DNA of 64,000 bases from Caloranaerobacter sp. TR13. GTDB lineage: Bacteria; Bacillota; Clostridia; Tissierellales; Thermohalobacteraceae. How positions within the stretch are numbered: the first letter of the stretch is position 1; the number at the start of each line of letters is the position of its first letter. Of the stretch, positions 53,325 through 62,904 are shown piece by piece. The stretch spans positions 186,001 through 250,000 of the forward strand of contig NZ_JXLL01000002.1 of the NCBI RefSeq assembly GCF_001316435.1, in the 5' to 3' direction. The notes beneath the pieces were generated by a model. The model was not told the DNA's origin and did not search any database. It saw nothing but the letters and a program-made list of their open reading frames with translations. The translations under genes were made by a program, and so were the position numbers.

Positions 53325-54569
53325 ATGGGGGTGTTTAAAAGGTTTAATAATTATCGAGGATTACCGAGAAGTATATATATAATATTTTTAGCTCGAATAA
53401 TAAACAGTATGGGGGCTTTTGTTTATCCTTTTTTAACTTATTTTTTTGTTGAAAATCTAGGGCTTGGAGAACATACAGCAGGACAATATATTTTATTAGC
53501 TTCAACAGCTTTTGTACCTGGTTCATTAATAGGAGGGAAATTAGCAGATCATTTTGGTAGAAAGAAAATTTTGCTTTTTTTTCAAAGTTTGGCAGCTTTA
53601 ACATTAATTCCATGTGCTTTTTTAGGAAATTCTATGATGATACCATGGCTTTTAATTTTATCTAGTTTTTTTAGTGGAGCTGCAAATCCTTCGAGTGGAG
53701 CAATGGTTACAGATTTAACTAATCCAAATAATAGACAAGAAGCTTTTTCTTTACTATATCTTGGTACAAATTTAGGAATAGCTGTTGGACCATTGATAGC
53801 TGGATTTCTATATAATAATTATATAGAATGGATTTTCTTAGGTGATGCTATAACTACATTTATTTCTTTGATTTTAGTTTTGATTTATGTTGAAGAGACT
53901 ATTCCTTCTGAGGATGAAGTAAAAGATTCATTCAATAAGAAAGATGATGAAAAAGCTGAAGAAGGAAATTTAATTTTAGTTTTACTAAAAAGACCAGCTT
54001 TATTAGCATTTTCAGCAGTATCAACTATTTATTCATTTGTGTATTCGCAGCATTCGTTTAGTATACCTCTTCAAGTAAGAGAAATATTTGCTGCTAACGG
54101 ACCGAAAGTATTTGGATGGGTTATGACAACAAATGCTCTTTCTGTAATAATTTTAACTGTTTTTATAACTGTAATTATGAGAGATAATAAATCAACAACT
54201 AATATAGCTGTAGCTGGAATTTTTTATGCTATAGGCTTTGGAATGTTATATTACATTAATAGTTTTTATCAGGTTATATTATCTACAGTTATTTGGACAA
54301 TAGGTGAAATACTTATTGTTACAAACTCAAGTGTCTACATAGCAAATCACACACCAATTTCACATAGAGGTAGATTTAATGCAGTGCTGCCAATTATATC
54401 TGGGTTTGGATATGCTGTAGGCCCTGTAATTATGGGTAAATATATAGAAGCTAATAGTGTAAGAATGGTTTGGCCGATATTATTTGCATTATCATTAGGA
54501 GCTACAACTTTAATGTATTTACTTTCTTTAACTGAAAGAACTGAAGTGCGGCTTGTTAAAGATAATTAA
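53325..54569 (+). CDS. MFS transporter
   Basis: 414 residues from ATG 53325 (GTGAGGGA upstream) with 12 predicted helices. The cytoplasmic loop motif GGKLADHFGRKKIL between helices 2 and 3 is the major facilitator signature. It resembles MdtG/drug-efflux type MFS proteins. Substrate unknown. Confidence 0.87.
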   Translation: MGVFKRFNNYRGLPRSIYIIFLARIINSMGAFVYPFLTYFFVENLGLGEHTAGQYILLASTAFVPGSLIGGKLADHFGRKKILLFFQSLAALTLIPCAFLGNSMMIPWLLILSSFFSGAANPSSGAMVTDLTNPNNRQEAFSLLYLGTNLGIAVGPLIAGFLYNNYIEWIFLGDAITTFISLILVLIYVEETIPSEDEVKDSFNKKDDEKAEEGNLILVLLKRPALLAFSAVSTIYSFVYSQHSFSIPLQVREIFAANGPKVFGWVMTTNALSVIILTVFITVIMRDNKSTTNIAVAGIFYAIGFGMLYYINSFYQVILSTVIWTIGEILIVTNSSVYIANHTPISHRGRFNAVLPIISGFGYAVGPVIMGKYIEANSVRMVWPILFALSLGATTLMYLLSLTERTEVRLVKDN

Positions 54570-54589
54570 TATAATTTACTGTATAATAA

Positions 54590-54613
54590 AAGGAGTAGAA
54601 AGTTCTACTCCTT
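54590..54613. terminator. bidirectional terminator between MFS and DegV genes
   Basis: AAGGAGTAGAA (54590-54600) pairs with TTCTACTCCTT (54603-54613). It contains the stop codon of the minus-strand DegV gene. Confidence 0.7.
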
Positions 54614-55456
54614 ATTTATATATAATATACCTACAGTATTAGGACCACAGTGACTTGAAATTACACAACCTGCATCTGTGATAATAACTTCTTTAACATT
54701 TAAATTGTTTTCAAGTTCATTTCTTAAATAAAGAGCATCTTCATATCCCATAGAATGAGTTACTACAATACGGTCTAAATCTATATTTTCACTTTCTCTA
54801 ATTGTATTTTCTAGCATTTTATTAATTATTTTTCTTCTTTTACCTCTAGCTTTTTGCCCTAATATCATTGTACCATCTACTACTTTTACTATTGGTTTAA
54901 TTTTTAGCATACTTCCTACAAAACTTTGTAGAGCAGAACATCTTCCACCTTTGTATAAGTAATCAAGTGTATCAATAACAAAAGATGTTTTTACTAAAGG
55001 TACTTTACTTCTTAATTTATCACCGATTTGTTTTATTCCTAAACCTTCTTTTGCATAATCAACAGCTTTTAGGACTAACAGGCCAATGCCTGTTGAAAGA
55101 TTTAAAGAATCTACTATTTCAATTCTGTTATTTGGAAATTTACTAGCAGCAATTTTTGCATTTTGTAAAGTTGAAGATATCCTAGAAGATAATCCAATAT
55201 ATACAATATCTTTTCCTTCATCGATGTATGGTTTAAAAGCTTCATAAAAATCAGTTGGTGAAGGTGCTGATGTTTTAGGTAATATTCCATATTTATCAAC
55301 TAAGTTATATAATTCTTTTGTATTTATATCTACTCCGTCCTTATATACTTCGTTACCAAAGCTTACATAAAGAGGTACTACAGAAATATCGTGTTTTTCA
55401 AGAATTTTACCCGAAAGATCACAAGTACTATCAGTAAATATTTTTATGCTATTCAT
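54605..55456 (-). CDS. DegV-family fatty-acid-binding protein
   Basis: A 283-residue DegV/FakB-type protein: KIFTDSTCDLSG at the start, KTSAPSPTDFYEAF, YIGLSSRISSTLQNA (fatty-acid carboxylate binding), LYKGGRCSALQSFVGSMLKIKPIV and SSHCGPNTVGILY at the end. FakB proteins present fatty acids to the FakA kinase for phosphorylation. No fakA is in the window. A paralogue is divergently transcribed 220 bases away. AAAAGGGGGG precedes the ATG. Confidence 0.9.
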   Translation of the reverse strand: MNSIKIFTDSTCDLSGKILEKHDISVVPLYVSFGNEVYKDGVDINTKELYNLVDKYGILPKTSAPSPTDFYEAFKPYIDEGKDIVYIGLSSRISSTLQNAKIAASKFPNNRIEIVDSLNLSTGIGLLVLKAVDYAKEGLGIKQIGDKLRSKVPLVKTSFVIDTLDYLYKGGRCSALQSFVGSMLKIKPIVKVVDGTMILGQKARGKRRKIINKMLENTIRESENIDLDRIVVTHSMGYEDALYLRNELENNLNVKEVIITDAGCVISSHCGPNTVGILYINKE

Positions 55457-55623
55457 TTTGCATTCCCCCCTTTTATTTTAAAGCAATTATTCATATTAAT
55501 TATATTATAAAAATCCAAGAATATATTAAAGTTTAAACGAAATTAGGTAGGGTAAATTATAAATAATAAATAAAGGAAAGCAAATAATATTTTTAAAAGA
55601 TATTTTAAAATCTGAATTGTAAC

Positions 55624-55643
55624 ATTATACTAAATAGTATAAT
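55624..55643 (+). promoter_or_regulatory. inverted repeat over the -10 region between the degV genes
   Basis: ATTATACT-AAAT-AGTATAAT, a perfect 8-bp inverted repeat. TATAAT at 55638-55643 is a good -10 for the plus-strand gene (weak TTGTAA at 55617). It may be an operator for one or both degV genes. Confidence 0.4.
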
Positions 55644-55678
55644 ATAGATATAAGTATATAAATTGAAAGGGGAATTTG

Positions 55679-56515
55679 ATGAGTATTAAAGTTATTGCCG
55701 ATAGTGGTTGTGATTTGAACGATAAGTTAAAAAAAGAGAGGGAAATTGATATTGTTCCTTTATCGATACAAATTGATGATAAACATTATAAAGATGATGA
55801 ACAATTAGATATAAAAGATTTATTGAATCAAATGAAAAATAGCGTTAATGTTCCTAAAACAGCAAGCCCTTCACCTATGGAATTTATAAAACGATTTAAG
55901 GAAGCTGAAAGTATTTTTGTAGTTACATTGTCATCTTCATTGAGTAGTACTTATAATAATGCATTGATGGCTAAAGAAATGTATAAAGAACAGTTTCAAG
56001 ATAAATTTATACACGTTTTTGATTCGCTGAGTGCTTCGGTTGCAGAAACATTGATAAGCCTAAAGATATTAGAGCTTGCTAAGAAAAATTACAAGAACTT
56101 AGAAATTGTTGAAAAGGTAAATGAATATATTAATGAGATGAAGACTATGTTTATTTTAGAATCTCTAGAAAATCTTATAAAGTCAGGTAGAATGAGTAAA
56201 CTTAAAGGCAGAATAGCAACAGCTTTAAATATAAAACCGATTTTAGGTGGAAATAAAGAAGGTAAAATTGAAATGATAGATAAGGCGAGAGGTTCGAAAA
56301 AAGCATTTAAAAGGTTAATTGAGTTGATAGGTGAAAAAGGTGAAAAGTTAGAAGAAAAGATTTTAGGAATAGCTCATTGTAATTGTTTGGAGAAAGCAGA
56401 AAAATTTAAAGAAGAAGTTATGAAAAGATATAACTTTAAAGACATTATTATTGTAGATACTGGTGGAATAAGCACAGTTTACGCAAATGATGGAGGTTTA
56501 ATAATAGCCTTTTAA
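55679..56515 (+). CDS. DegV-family fatty-acid-binding protein
   Basis: 278 residues from ATG 55679, behind GAAAGGGGAA. Motifs match the minus-strand paralogue: KVIADSGCDLND, PKTASPSPMEFIKRF, VTLSSSLSSTYNNA, LIKSGRMSKLKGRIATALNIKPIL. The C-terminal Ser-His-x-Gly stretch is replaced by VYANDGGLIIAF, so ligand contacts may differ. Confidence 0.88.
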   Translation: MSIKVIADSGCDLNDKLKKEREIDIVPLSIQIDDKHYKDDEQLDIKDLLNQMKNSVNVPKTASPSPMEFIKRFKEAESIFVVTLSSSLSSTYNNALMAKEMYKEQFQDKFIHVFDSLSASVAETLISLKILELAKKNYKNLEIVEKVNEYINEMKTMFILESLENLIKSGRMSKLKGRIATALNIKPILGGNKEGKIEMIDKARGSKKAFKRLIELIGEKGEKLEEKILGIAHCNCLEKAEKFKEEVMKRYNFKDIIIVDTGGISTVYANDGGLIIAF

Positions 56516-56519
56516 TGAC

Positions 56520-56547
56520 AAGCCCACGATGTTTTAATCGTGGGTTT
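56520..56547 (+). terminator. terminator after the second degV
   Basis: AAGCCCACGAT pairs with ATCGTGGGTTT (one G-U) around GTTTTA. The T run is weak. Confidence 0.65.
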
Positions 56548-56665
56548 ATGATTTTATTTTAATAATAAAAATTGACGTATACTTAAGAAAATGTGGATAT
56601 ATTTTTTTAAATGATGATATAATTTAAATAATAAAGAGACTAATATTATGAAGGGTGGTAAATAT

Positions 56666-57430
56666 ATGGGAGATATCATTGATTACAAAATTTATGGAGA
56701 CGATATGCAGATTGTTGAAATCGAATTAGATCCTAATGAGGGAGTAAGAGCAGAAGCGGGTGCTATGATGTATATGGAAGACGGTATAGTTATGCAAACC
56801 TCTACTGGAGGAGGATTGTTTAAAGGTTTCAAGAGGATGATTACAGGAGAGAGTTTTTTTATTACAACATTTATGTATCAGGGGAGAGGAAAGGGGCATG
56901 TTGCTTTTGGAGCACCTTATCCTGGAAAAATAATACCTATTCAATTAGAAAAATATGGTGGAAGATTTTATTGTCAGAAAGATGCTTTTTTATGTGCAGC
57001 TAGAGGAATTGATATAGATGTAGCTTTTACAAAAAGGTTAGGAGCGGGATTTTTTGGTGGAGAAGGTTTTATACTTCAAAAATTAGAAGGTAGTGGTATG
57101 GCTTTTATTCATGCAGGTGGTACAATTATAAAAAAGGAGCTAGCTCATAATGAAACTATACGTGTAGATACAGGATGTATTGTTGGTTTTGCACCAACTG
57201 TTGATTATGATATTCAATTTGTTGGAGGGTTCAAAAACGCATTGTTTGGTGGAGAAGGTCTTTTCTTAGCTCAGTTAAGAGGACCTGGAGAGGTTTATTT
57301 ACAAAGCCTACCTTTGTCGCGTTTAGCTGATAGAATATATGCAGCAGCACGTTTTAATCAGGTTGGAGAGAAAAAGGGAATAGGAGGAATTGGTGCAAGT
57401 ATTTTAGGGGAAATATTTGATGGAGATTAA
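56666..57430 (+). CDS. AIM24/TIGR00266-family protein
   Basis: 254 residues from ATG 56666 (AAGGGTGG upstream). The family's Gly-rich beta pattern is plain: [73 protein letters not shown], and the near repeat [31 protein letters not shown]. Function is not established for bacterial members. Single gene. Confidence 0.85.
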   Translation: MGDIIDYKIYGDDMQIVEIELDPNEGVRAEAGAMMYMEDGIVMQTSTGGGLFKGFKRMITGESFFITTFMYQGRGKGHVAFGAPYPGKIIPIQLEKYGGRFYCQKDAFLCAARGIDIDVAFTKRLGAGFFGGEGFILQKLEGSGMAFIHAGGTIIKKELAHNETIRVDTGCIVGFAPTVDYDIQFVGGFKNALFGGEGLFLAQLRGPGEVYLQSLPLSRLADRIYAAARFNQVGEKKGIGGIGASILGEIFDGD

Positions 57431-57447
57431 AAGGACTACGACTGGTA

Positions 57448-57479
57448 AATAGCCAATGACTATGCAGTCATTGGCTATT
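57448..57479. terminator. bidirectional terminator
   Basis: AATAGCCAATGACT (57448-57461) pairs perfectly with AGTCATTGGCTATT (57466-57479), between the AIM24-type gene and the convergent DNRLRE gene. Confidence 0.7.
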
Positions 57480-57490
57480 ATTGTTGAATA

Positions 57491-58354
57491 TTAAAATTGT
57501 CCCTGAAGATAAATATCTATGCTGGTCGGTTTATCGATTTTAGCAGATTTATAAGCTAATCTACTATACATAGATAAAGTTTTAGGGAATATGGCAACTA
57601 TTTGATTTGGCCTTACAATAAAAGTTTCTGAATCATTTATCCAATCAGTAGAATTTGGACTGATTTGTAATATTACTTCCACATCATTAGTATTTCCTAT
57701 ATTTTTGGCAAACCAAGTATAATTAGAAAATTGAGATACATCGTATGGTTGAGTATATTTATAAATATTAGTAGTTAACTTAATTATATTTTCAGAGGAA
57801 ACAAAAAGTCGATTGTCTAGAGAAGCAGGATTATCAAGTATAATTTCTAATTTAGGATAATATTCTCTAACACCGCAATTTTTACTGTAAAAAGCTACTA
57901 GGGAATCTAAATTTTCATCAAGAGATTTAATTAAAAATCCATAATTTGGGAAGTTGCCATAGTAGCAATCTTTTATTAATTCAGTTATATCAGCTTTTAT
58001 ATAAGAATTTATTTCATCATTGATAGTTATTGTTGTATAAGGTATAACATCTATAGATGGCTGATTGCTGTAATTAACATTATCTTCTTCAAAATTTTCT
58101 AATAATCTATTTATTGTGAATTTTTTTGGAAAAGTAGGATTATCGTTTCTTATAATAAATAGAAGTATTTCAGCTTTACTAATATAAAAACCAGAAGGGA
58201 TATTAGACAAGTCAAAATACAATAAACTCCTGTAAATTATACTACCTAAGTATTTGCCGATAAAAAGGGCATAGTAATTACTAAAATTTTTATTAGGATA
58301 ATTACTTGCTACAAAGGTATCTTTTGTAGTATATTTTTTTATTGATATTGGCAT
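57491..58354 (-). CDS. DNRLRE-domain protein with C-terminal DUF6385-like domain
   Basis: 287 residues. Residues 1-170 resemble a DNRLRE beta-sandwich (KKYTTKDTFVASNYPNKNFSNYYALFIGKY, SLLYFDLSNIPSGFYISKAEILLFI, YGFLIKSLDENLDSLVAFYSKN). The last ~100 residues (EVILQISPNSTDWIND onward) match the C-terminal domain of the 19-residue-repeat protein at 62064-62786 (LQ-SP...Y-RL-Y....S-----Y). No signal peptide. Probably a structural surface or spore-layer protein. Confidence 0.7.
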   Translation of the reverse strand: MPISIKKYTTKDTFVASNYPNKNFSNYYALFIGKYLGSIIYRSLLYFDLSNIPSGFYISKAEILLFIIRNDNPTFPKKFTINRLLENFEEDNVNYSNQPSIDVIPYTTITINDEINSYIKADITELIKDCYYGNFPNYGFLIKSLDENLDSLVAFYSKNCGVREYYPKLEIILDNPASLDNRLFVSSENIIKLTTNIYKYTQPYDVSQFSNYTWFAKNIGNTNDVEVILQISPNSTDWINDSETFIVRPNQIVAIFPKTLSMYSRLAYKSAKIDKPTSIDIYLQGQF

Positions 58355-58394
58355 TTTTAGCCCTCCAAACTTAGTTTATTAGTTTATTGTTATA

Positions 58395-60170
58395 CTAAAA
58401 CTTTCTAAGCTTTATCATACAATTTGTAAGCATTTTACTTCCTTCAATATCTATTTTTCCGAAGATTTTTATAGACCTAATAAATTCTTGGTAAGCTAAA
58501 CTAAAAAAATCATTTTCATAGTATAATTTAGCTAATCTTAGAAGTATTTCATCATTGTCGATTAGATTTAACAATTCTAGTGATTTTTCAAAAACTTCAG
58601 GAGTAGAACTGATAAGTAAAATATCTAATACTTCGAAAATTATATCAAGGTATTCTGCCGATTCTGTTTTATCATAACTCAAAGGATTTGCTTTCTTATT
58701 GTATATCAAATTCTTCAACTCATTATATACAATTCTATATTTTGAGTTTTCCAATTCTCTAGCTTTATTTAGAAGTTTATTAGCTAAATTTAGATTGTTG
58801 TTTAATATTGAACATAAAATCATGTTGTAGAGTGCTTTATCATATTTATTTCCTTTTTTTATGTTTGCAAAGAAGTCATAAGCTTTATTATAATTTTTTA
58901 AATACAATAAACACATTCCTATAGAGAAACTTAAATGATCTGAAGTGTTAATAATTTCTTTAGCTTTTAAGTAATATTCATAACTGATACTATATTTTTT
59001 TAAATCAAAAAAGATATCACCTAAGATAATATAATCATCAGCTTTTAAAACATCATCAAAATAACTTTCTATTTTATTTTTTATATAATGAACTTCTTTT
59101 TGATTTTTAAATAATATTTTAGATATTAAAGCTAGTGCTTTCTTATATTTAGGTTTTATTTTTACAGTTTCTTGACAATAGTAATTAGCTTTTTCAAAGT
59201 CTTCTATATTAAAATATATCTCTGCTAATTTATAATAGGCATTATAACTTCCAGTTCCTATTATGAAATTAAAATGTATTGGAGGTTCACCTAAATCTAT
59301 GCATTTTTTGAAGCTCTTTATTGCCAAAGTGATAAGATTTTTCTTCTCGTATATACATCCTCTTAAATATTCTAAATCCGTAAACTTGGGAAAATAACTT
59401 AGACCATCACTGATTACATTTAGTGCTTCTTCAAATCTATTTAGTTTATCTAAGGTTAATACTAGATTAAATAATAGTCTAGGAGTATATTTTTCTCTTG
59501 GATTCATCTTGTCGAGAGCTTTATTGTAAAATTTCAAAGCTGTATTATAATCTTTGTATTCAAAGTATTTATTTCCCATATTAAAATATGCTTCAGATGA
59601 AAACTCATTTTCTGATTTTGTAAAATATATAATGTCATTTAAATTTGGATTCTTAAGAATTATTTTCAATTTTGGAATATATGATTTTTCTTTACTTTCT
59701 TTACTAAAGAATGCTATAAGTGAGTTTATACTTTCGTCATGAGATTTTAATAATAATCCATAATTTGTGTGTTTACCTTTATACCATTCTGTAAATAGAC
59801 TTGTTATATCAATATTAATAAATGTATTTATCTCATTAGAAATAGTAAAAGTGCTATAAGATTTTTCATATGTTTTTGGTTGAGTTTGAAAAGTGGTTTT
59901 GTTGTTAAAGCTGTCTAGTAATCTAAATACCTCAAATTTTTTTGCATAGTTTTTATAATCATTTCTTATTAAATATAAAACTAAATCTGCTTTTTTAACT
60001 ATATAATTAGAAGGTAAGATTGAAATATCAAATAATAACAAACCTCTATATATTGCTTTATTGAGATACTTTCCTATAAACAAAGCATAATAATCGTCAA
60101 AGCTGTCTAACGGCATATTACTGTTTATTGTAGTATCTATTATTGGTGTAATTACATATACTTCTTGCAT
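58395..60170 (-). CDS. DNRLRE-domain protein fused to a TPR region
   Basis: 591 residues. The N-terminal DNRLRE part (1-175: MPLDSFDDYYALFIGKYLNKAIYRGLLLFDIS) is closely related to the start of the gene after it. From about 195 there is a long TPR region (NMGNKYFEYKDYNTALKFYNKAL, LAIKSFKKCIDLGEPP) ending IKIFGKIDIEGSKML. This TPR region is clearly homologous, segment by segment, to the one in the GT2 gene upstream. No signal peptide. Function unknown; a scaffold or carrier role in surface assembly is a guess. Confidence 0.72.
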   Translation of the reverse strand: MQEVYVITPIIDTTINSNMPLDSFDDYYALFIGKYLNKAIYRGLLLFDISILPSNYIVKKADLVLYLIRNDYKNYAKKFEVFRLLDSFNNKTTFQTQPKTYEKSYSTFTISNEINTFINIDITSLFTEWYKGKHTNYGLLLKSHDESINSLIAFFSKESKEKSYIPKLKIILKNPNLNDIIYFTKSENEFSSEAYFNMGNKYFEYKDYNTALKFYNKALDKMNPREKYTPRLLFNLVLTLDKLNRFEEALNVISDGLSYFPKFTDLEYLRGCIYEKKNLITLAIKSFKKCIDLGEPPIHFNFIIGTGSYNAYYKLAEIYFNIEDFEKANYYCQETVKIKPKYKKALALISKILFKNQKEVHYIKNKIESYFDDVLKADDYIILGDIFFDLKKYSISYEYYLKAKEIINTSDHLSFSIGMCLLYLKNYNKAYDFFANIKKGNKYDKALYNMILCSILNNNLNLANKLLNKARELENSKYRIVYNELKNLIYNKKANPLSYDKTESAEYLDIIFEVLDILLISSTPEVFEKSLELLNLIDNDEILLRLAKLYYENDFFSLAYQEFIRSIKIFGKIDIEGSKMLTNCMIKLRKF

Positions 60171-60207
60171 ATTTGCCTCCTTATGAATTTTTTATTGTAA
60201 AATAAGA

Positions 60208-62004
60208 TTATTTATTCAAATATAATATTTTCATCATCATTTTTAGACCTTCTATATCAATCTTATTAAAAATCTTTATTGACCTAATAAATTCCTGATA
60301 AGCTAAGTTGTAATAGCCATTGTAGTAATATAATTTAGCTAGTTTAAGGAGAACTTCATCACACTCGATTAGGTTTAAAAGTTGAAGAGATTTTTCAAAT
60401 ATTTCAGGAGTTGATGCTATTAGAAGTTTTTCTAGCAAAATAAATATCAAATCGACATATTCTTTAGATTCCTCGTAATTATTGCTGATTGGATGACATT
60501 TTTTGTCTTGCAGTATTTTACTTAAAGCTGTATATATCTCTATTGTTTTACTATTACAGAATTTTTTAGCTGACATTAATAGCTTAACAGCATTATTAAA
60601 ATTAGTGCTTAAAATGTTACATAATATTTTTTCATACGTAGCTAATTCATAATACTTACCTTTTTTAATTTTATTAAAGCATTTTATAGCTTCTTTGTAT
60701 TTTTTAAGATTTAAAAGACATTTACCTTTAAAGTAAAAGAGTTTTTCATTTTCTCCAAGATTTTTTTCAGCTTTTTTAAGATAATCGTAAGCAATATCGT
60801 ATTTTTTTAGGCTAAAGAATATATCTGCTAATGTAATATAAGCAAAACCGTTTAAATTTTTACCGAAGAAACTCTCTAATTTACTACGGATTTCATTTGA
60901 AGTATATTTTTCCTTTGCTAATATTCGAGAAATTGTGTAGAGTGGGACAAGAAAATCTGGCTTTGATTTAAGTGTTTCAATGGAATAATAATAAGCATTA
61001 TTGTAGTCTTCTAGTTCAAAATATATTTGCGATAATGCAAAATTAGGTCTATAACTACCAACACCAACTATAAAACTTAAATGAAGAGGAGGCTCGCCTA
61101 AAGAAATACACTTTTTGAAGCCTTTTATTGCATTTAAATAGTTACCAAGTTTATAGTTTAAGCTTGCTTTTATAAATTCTAAATCAGTAAAATTTGGATA
61201 ATATTTAAGGCCTACTTCTATGATTTCGAATTCTTCTTGATGTCTATTTAATTCATCTAATGCCATAACCATTCTGAGTAAAAGTTTTGGTGAATAACCT
61301 ATAAAGGGATTAAAATTTTTATATGATTTTTTATAATATTTTAATGCAGAAGTGTAATCGCCTAGTGCAAAATATTCATTGCCTAAGTTAAAAAGATTAA
61401 ACCCATTATTTTTATCTTTTTTAATTAGTTTTTCTAATATATGAATATTTCTTTTTCTCTTTTTTTTAGTATCTATATTTTTATTTAAATAACCATAGTG
61501 ATAGAACCTAACTTTTTCTATACATATTTTTTTATTTTTATTAAAATTATTACTGTCAATGTGAATTTGCTCATGTATTGCTCCTTGAAATTTAATACCT
61601 TTATTATTTCTTATTAATCTAACATTTAAATTACTTACTATATCATGCCCAGGTTTGTCACCAACATAGCTTAAAGTTTGTAAAAAATATACATCTACTT
61701 CTGGATTATTAAGCAACTTTAAAAGCTTTGGTTTATCTTGAGCTTCTAGTTCATCATCTGCATCCATGATTAATATCCATTCTCCTGAAGCCTTATCAAT
61801 AGAAAAATTTCTTGCATCACTGAAATTGTTATTCCAATCAAAGCTGAAAATTTTAGCTCCATATTTTTTTGCAATTTCAATAGTATGATCAGTTGAACCT
61901 GTATCAACAATAATTATTTCATTAACTATATCTTTTACGCTTTCAAGACACCTTTCTAGATTATCTTCTTCATTTTTAACAATCATACATAAGCTTAAAA
62001 GCAA
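60208..62004 (-). CDS. GT2 glycosyltransferase fused to a TPR region
   Basis: 598 residues from TTG 62004 (AAGGAG is seven bases away; a GTG three codons earlier is inside that site). Residues 1-230 are a GT-A domain: LSLCMIVKNEEDNLERCLES, IIIVDTGSTDHTIEIA and the DxD-type metal motif MDADDELE. From about 210 come TPR-like repeats homologous to those of the next gene. TPR-fused GT2 enzymes of this type often glycosylate proteins; the Thr/Ser-rich repeat protein next to it is the obvious candidate substrate. Confidence 0.85.
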   Translation of the reverse strand: MLLSLCMIVKNEEDNLERCLESVKDIVNEIIIVDTGSTDHTIEIAKKYGAKIFSFDWNNNFSDARNFSIDKASGEWILIMDADDELEAQDKPKLLKLLNNPEVDVYFLQTLSYVGDKPGHDIVSNLNVRLIRNNKGIKFQGAIHEQIHIDSNNFNKNKKICIEKVRFYHYGYLNKNIDTKKKRKRNIHILEKLIKKDKNNGFNLFNLGNEYFALGDYTSALKYYKKSYKNFNPFIGYSPKLLLRMVMALDELNRHQEEFEIIEVGLKYYPNFTDLEFIKASLNYKLGNYLNAIKGFKKCISLGEPPLHLSFIVGVGSYRPNFALSQIYFELEDYNNAYYYSIETLKSKPDFLVPLYTISRILAKEKYTSNEIRSKLESFFGKNLNGFAYITLADIFFSLKKYDIAYDYLKKAEKNLGENEKLFYFKGKCLLNLKKYKEAIKCFNKIKKGKYYELATYEKILCNILSTNFNNAVKLLMSAKKFCNSKTIEIYTALSKILQDKKCHPISNNYEESKEYVDLIFILLEKLLIASTPEIFEKSLQLLNLIECDEVLLKLAKLYYYNGYYNLAYQEFIRSIKIFNKIDIEGLKMMMKILYLNK

Positions 62005-62017
62005 GCGAATCACTCCT

Positions 62018-62060
62018 TATAATATGCCAGCTACCGGAAAATCCGATAGCTGCATTATAA
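62018..62060 (-). other. intercistronic hairpin
   Basis: AGCTATCGGA and TCCGGTAGCT (62029-62051) pair with two G-U, extended by ATTATAA flanks. It has no T run and is next to the binding site of the GT2 gene, so it is more likely an RNA stability or processing element than a terminator. Confidence 0.4.
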
Positions 62061-62063
62061 TAA

Positions 62064-62786
62064 CTATGCGTGTGCATTATAATAAACTTCTATACTTGTT
62101 GTATCAGATGGATTATAATATAACCTTGTATATTTGAGGAATTTTTGAGCTACTAAGATAGCTTTTTCGCCTGCAGGAATATTTATTTCGCCAGATGAAT
62201 CGTCCAAGAAGTAGTCATCACTGTTAGTTGGAGAAACCTGGAGTTTAACTGAAACCGAGGCACTTCCAGTATTCTTTACATAAAATGAATATACATCATG
62301 TTGAGAATTATCAATAGTTAAAGCTATACCTGTGCTAGAAATACTAGTTAGCGTTGTATTTGATTCAGTGAAATAGCACCCAGCTTTAATCACACTGTCA
62401 GTTGCACCAGATAAATTTCTGATATCAAAATCCACAGCAGTAACAGTAACGGAATCTGTTGCAGCAGATAAGTCACGTATATCAAAGTCGACAGCAGTAA
62501 CAGTAACGGAATCTGTTGCAGCAGAAAGGTCACGTATATCAAAATCCACAGCAGTAACAGTAACGGAATCTGTTGCAGCAGATAAGTCGCGTATATCAAA
62601 GTCAATAGCAGTTACAGTTACAGAATCAGTGCTTCCGGAAAGATTTCTAATATCTAAATCTGTTGCTGTTATAGTCACATTTCCATTTGAATCAGTAGCG
62701 ATAGGAGTTGCAGTGCCGCCAAAATTACCATATATTTGAGTTTTGAGTTGACTAGCTACATTATTGAATACTATATTATTAGGCAT
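62064..62786 (-). CDS. repeat protein with 19-residue units and DUF6385-like C terminus
   Basis: 240 residues, starting MPNNIVFNNVASQLKTQIYG. Residues about 43-135 are five tandem 19-residue units (consensus TDSVTVTAVDFDIRDLSAA), the middle ones nearly identical in DNA. The C-terminal ~90 residues resemble the end of the protein at 57491-58354. The repeats are rich in Thr, Ser, Val and Asp with alternating polarity, suggesting stacked beta-strands and good O-glycosylation targets. No signal peptide. AGGAGGGAG precedes the ATG. First gene of the minus-strand surface cluster. Confidence 0.78.
   Translation of the reverse strand: MPNNIVFNNVASQLKTQIYGNFGGTATPIATDSNGNVTITATDLDIRNLSGSTDSVTVTAIDFDIRDLSAATDSVTVTAVDFDIRDLSAATDSVTVTAVDFDIRDLSAATDSVTVTAVDFDIRNLSGATDSVIKAGCYFTESNTTLTSISSTGIALTIDNSQHDVYSFYVKNTGSASVSVKLQVSPTNSDDYFLDDSSGEINIPAGEKAILVAQKFLKYTRLYYNPSDTTSIEVYYNAHA
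62393..62670 (-). repeat. 57-bp tandem repeat within the 62064-62786 gene
   Basis: Five in-frame 57-base units. Units 2-4 differ at only a few positions; the outer units (with the NLSG variant) are more diverged. The pattern indicates recent expansion from the centre. Confidence 0.85.
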
Positions 62787-62826
62787 CGTTCACTCCCTCC
62801 TAGATGAATATTTTGCCTATTACATG

Positions 62827-62855
62827 ATATTAATTAAAGGTAATGACGGTGTCAA
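62827..62855 (-). promoter_or_regulatory. sigma-A promoter of the minus-strand surface cluster
   Basis: On the minus strand: TTGACA (62850-62855), 17-base spacer, TAATAT (62827-62832), about 40 bases before the repeat-protein start. Confidence 0.65.
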
Positions 62856-62904
62856 AAAGTTTATTAAATAACATATTATATTATAACTACAAGGAGGGAT
62901 TGTA

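Noticed and set aside
62390-62605. Second minus-strand frame within the tandem repeat
   Set aside because: A repeat unit of 57 bases (a multiple of three) keeps alternative frames open by chance; no start context.
62393-62670. CRISPR array
   Set aside because: The repeats are directly adjacent 57-base coding units without spacers.
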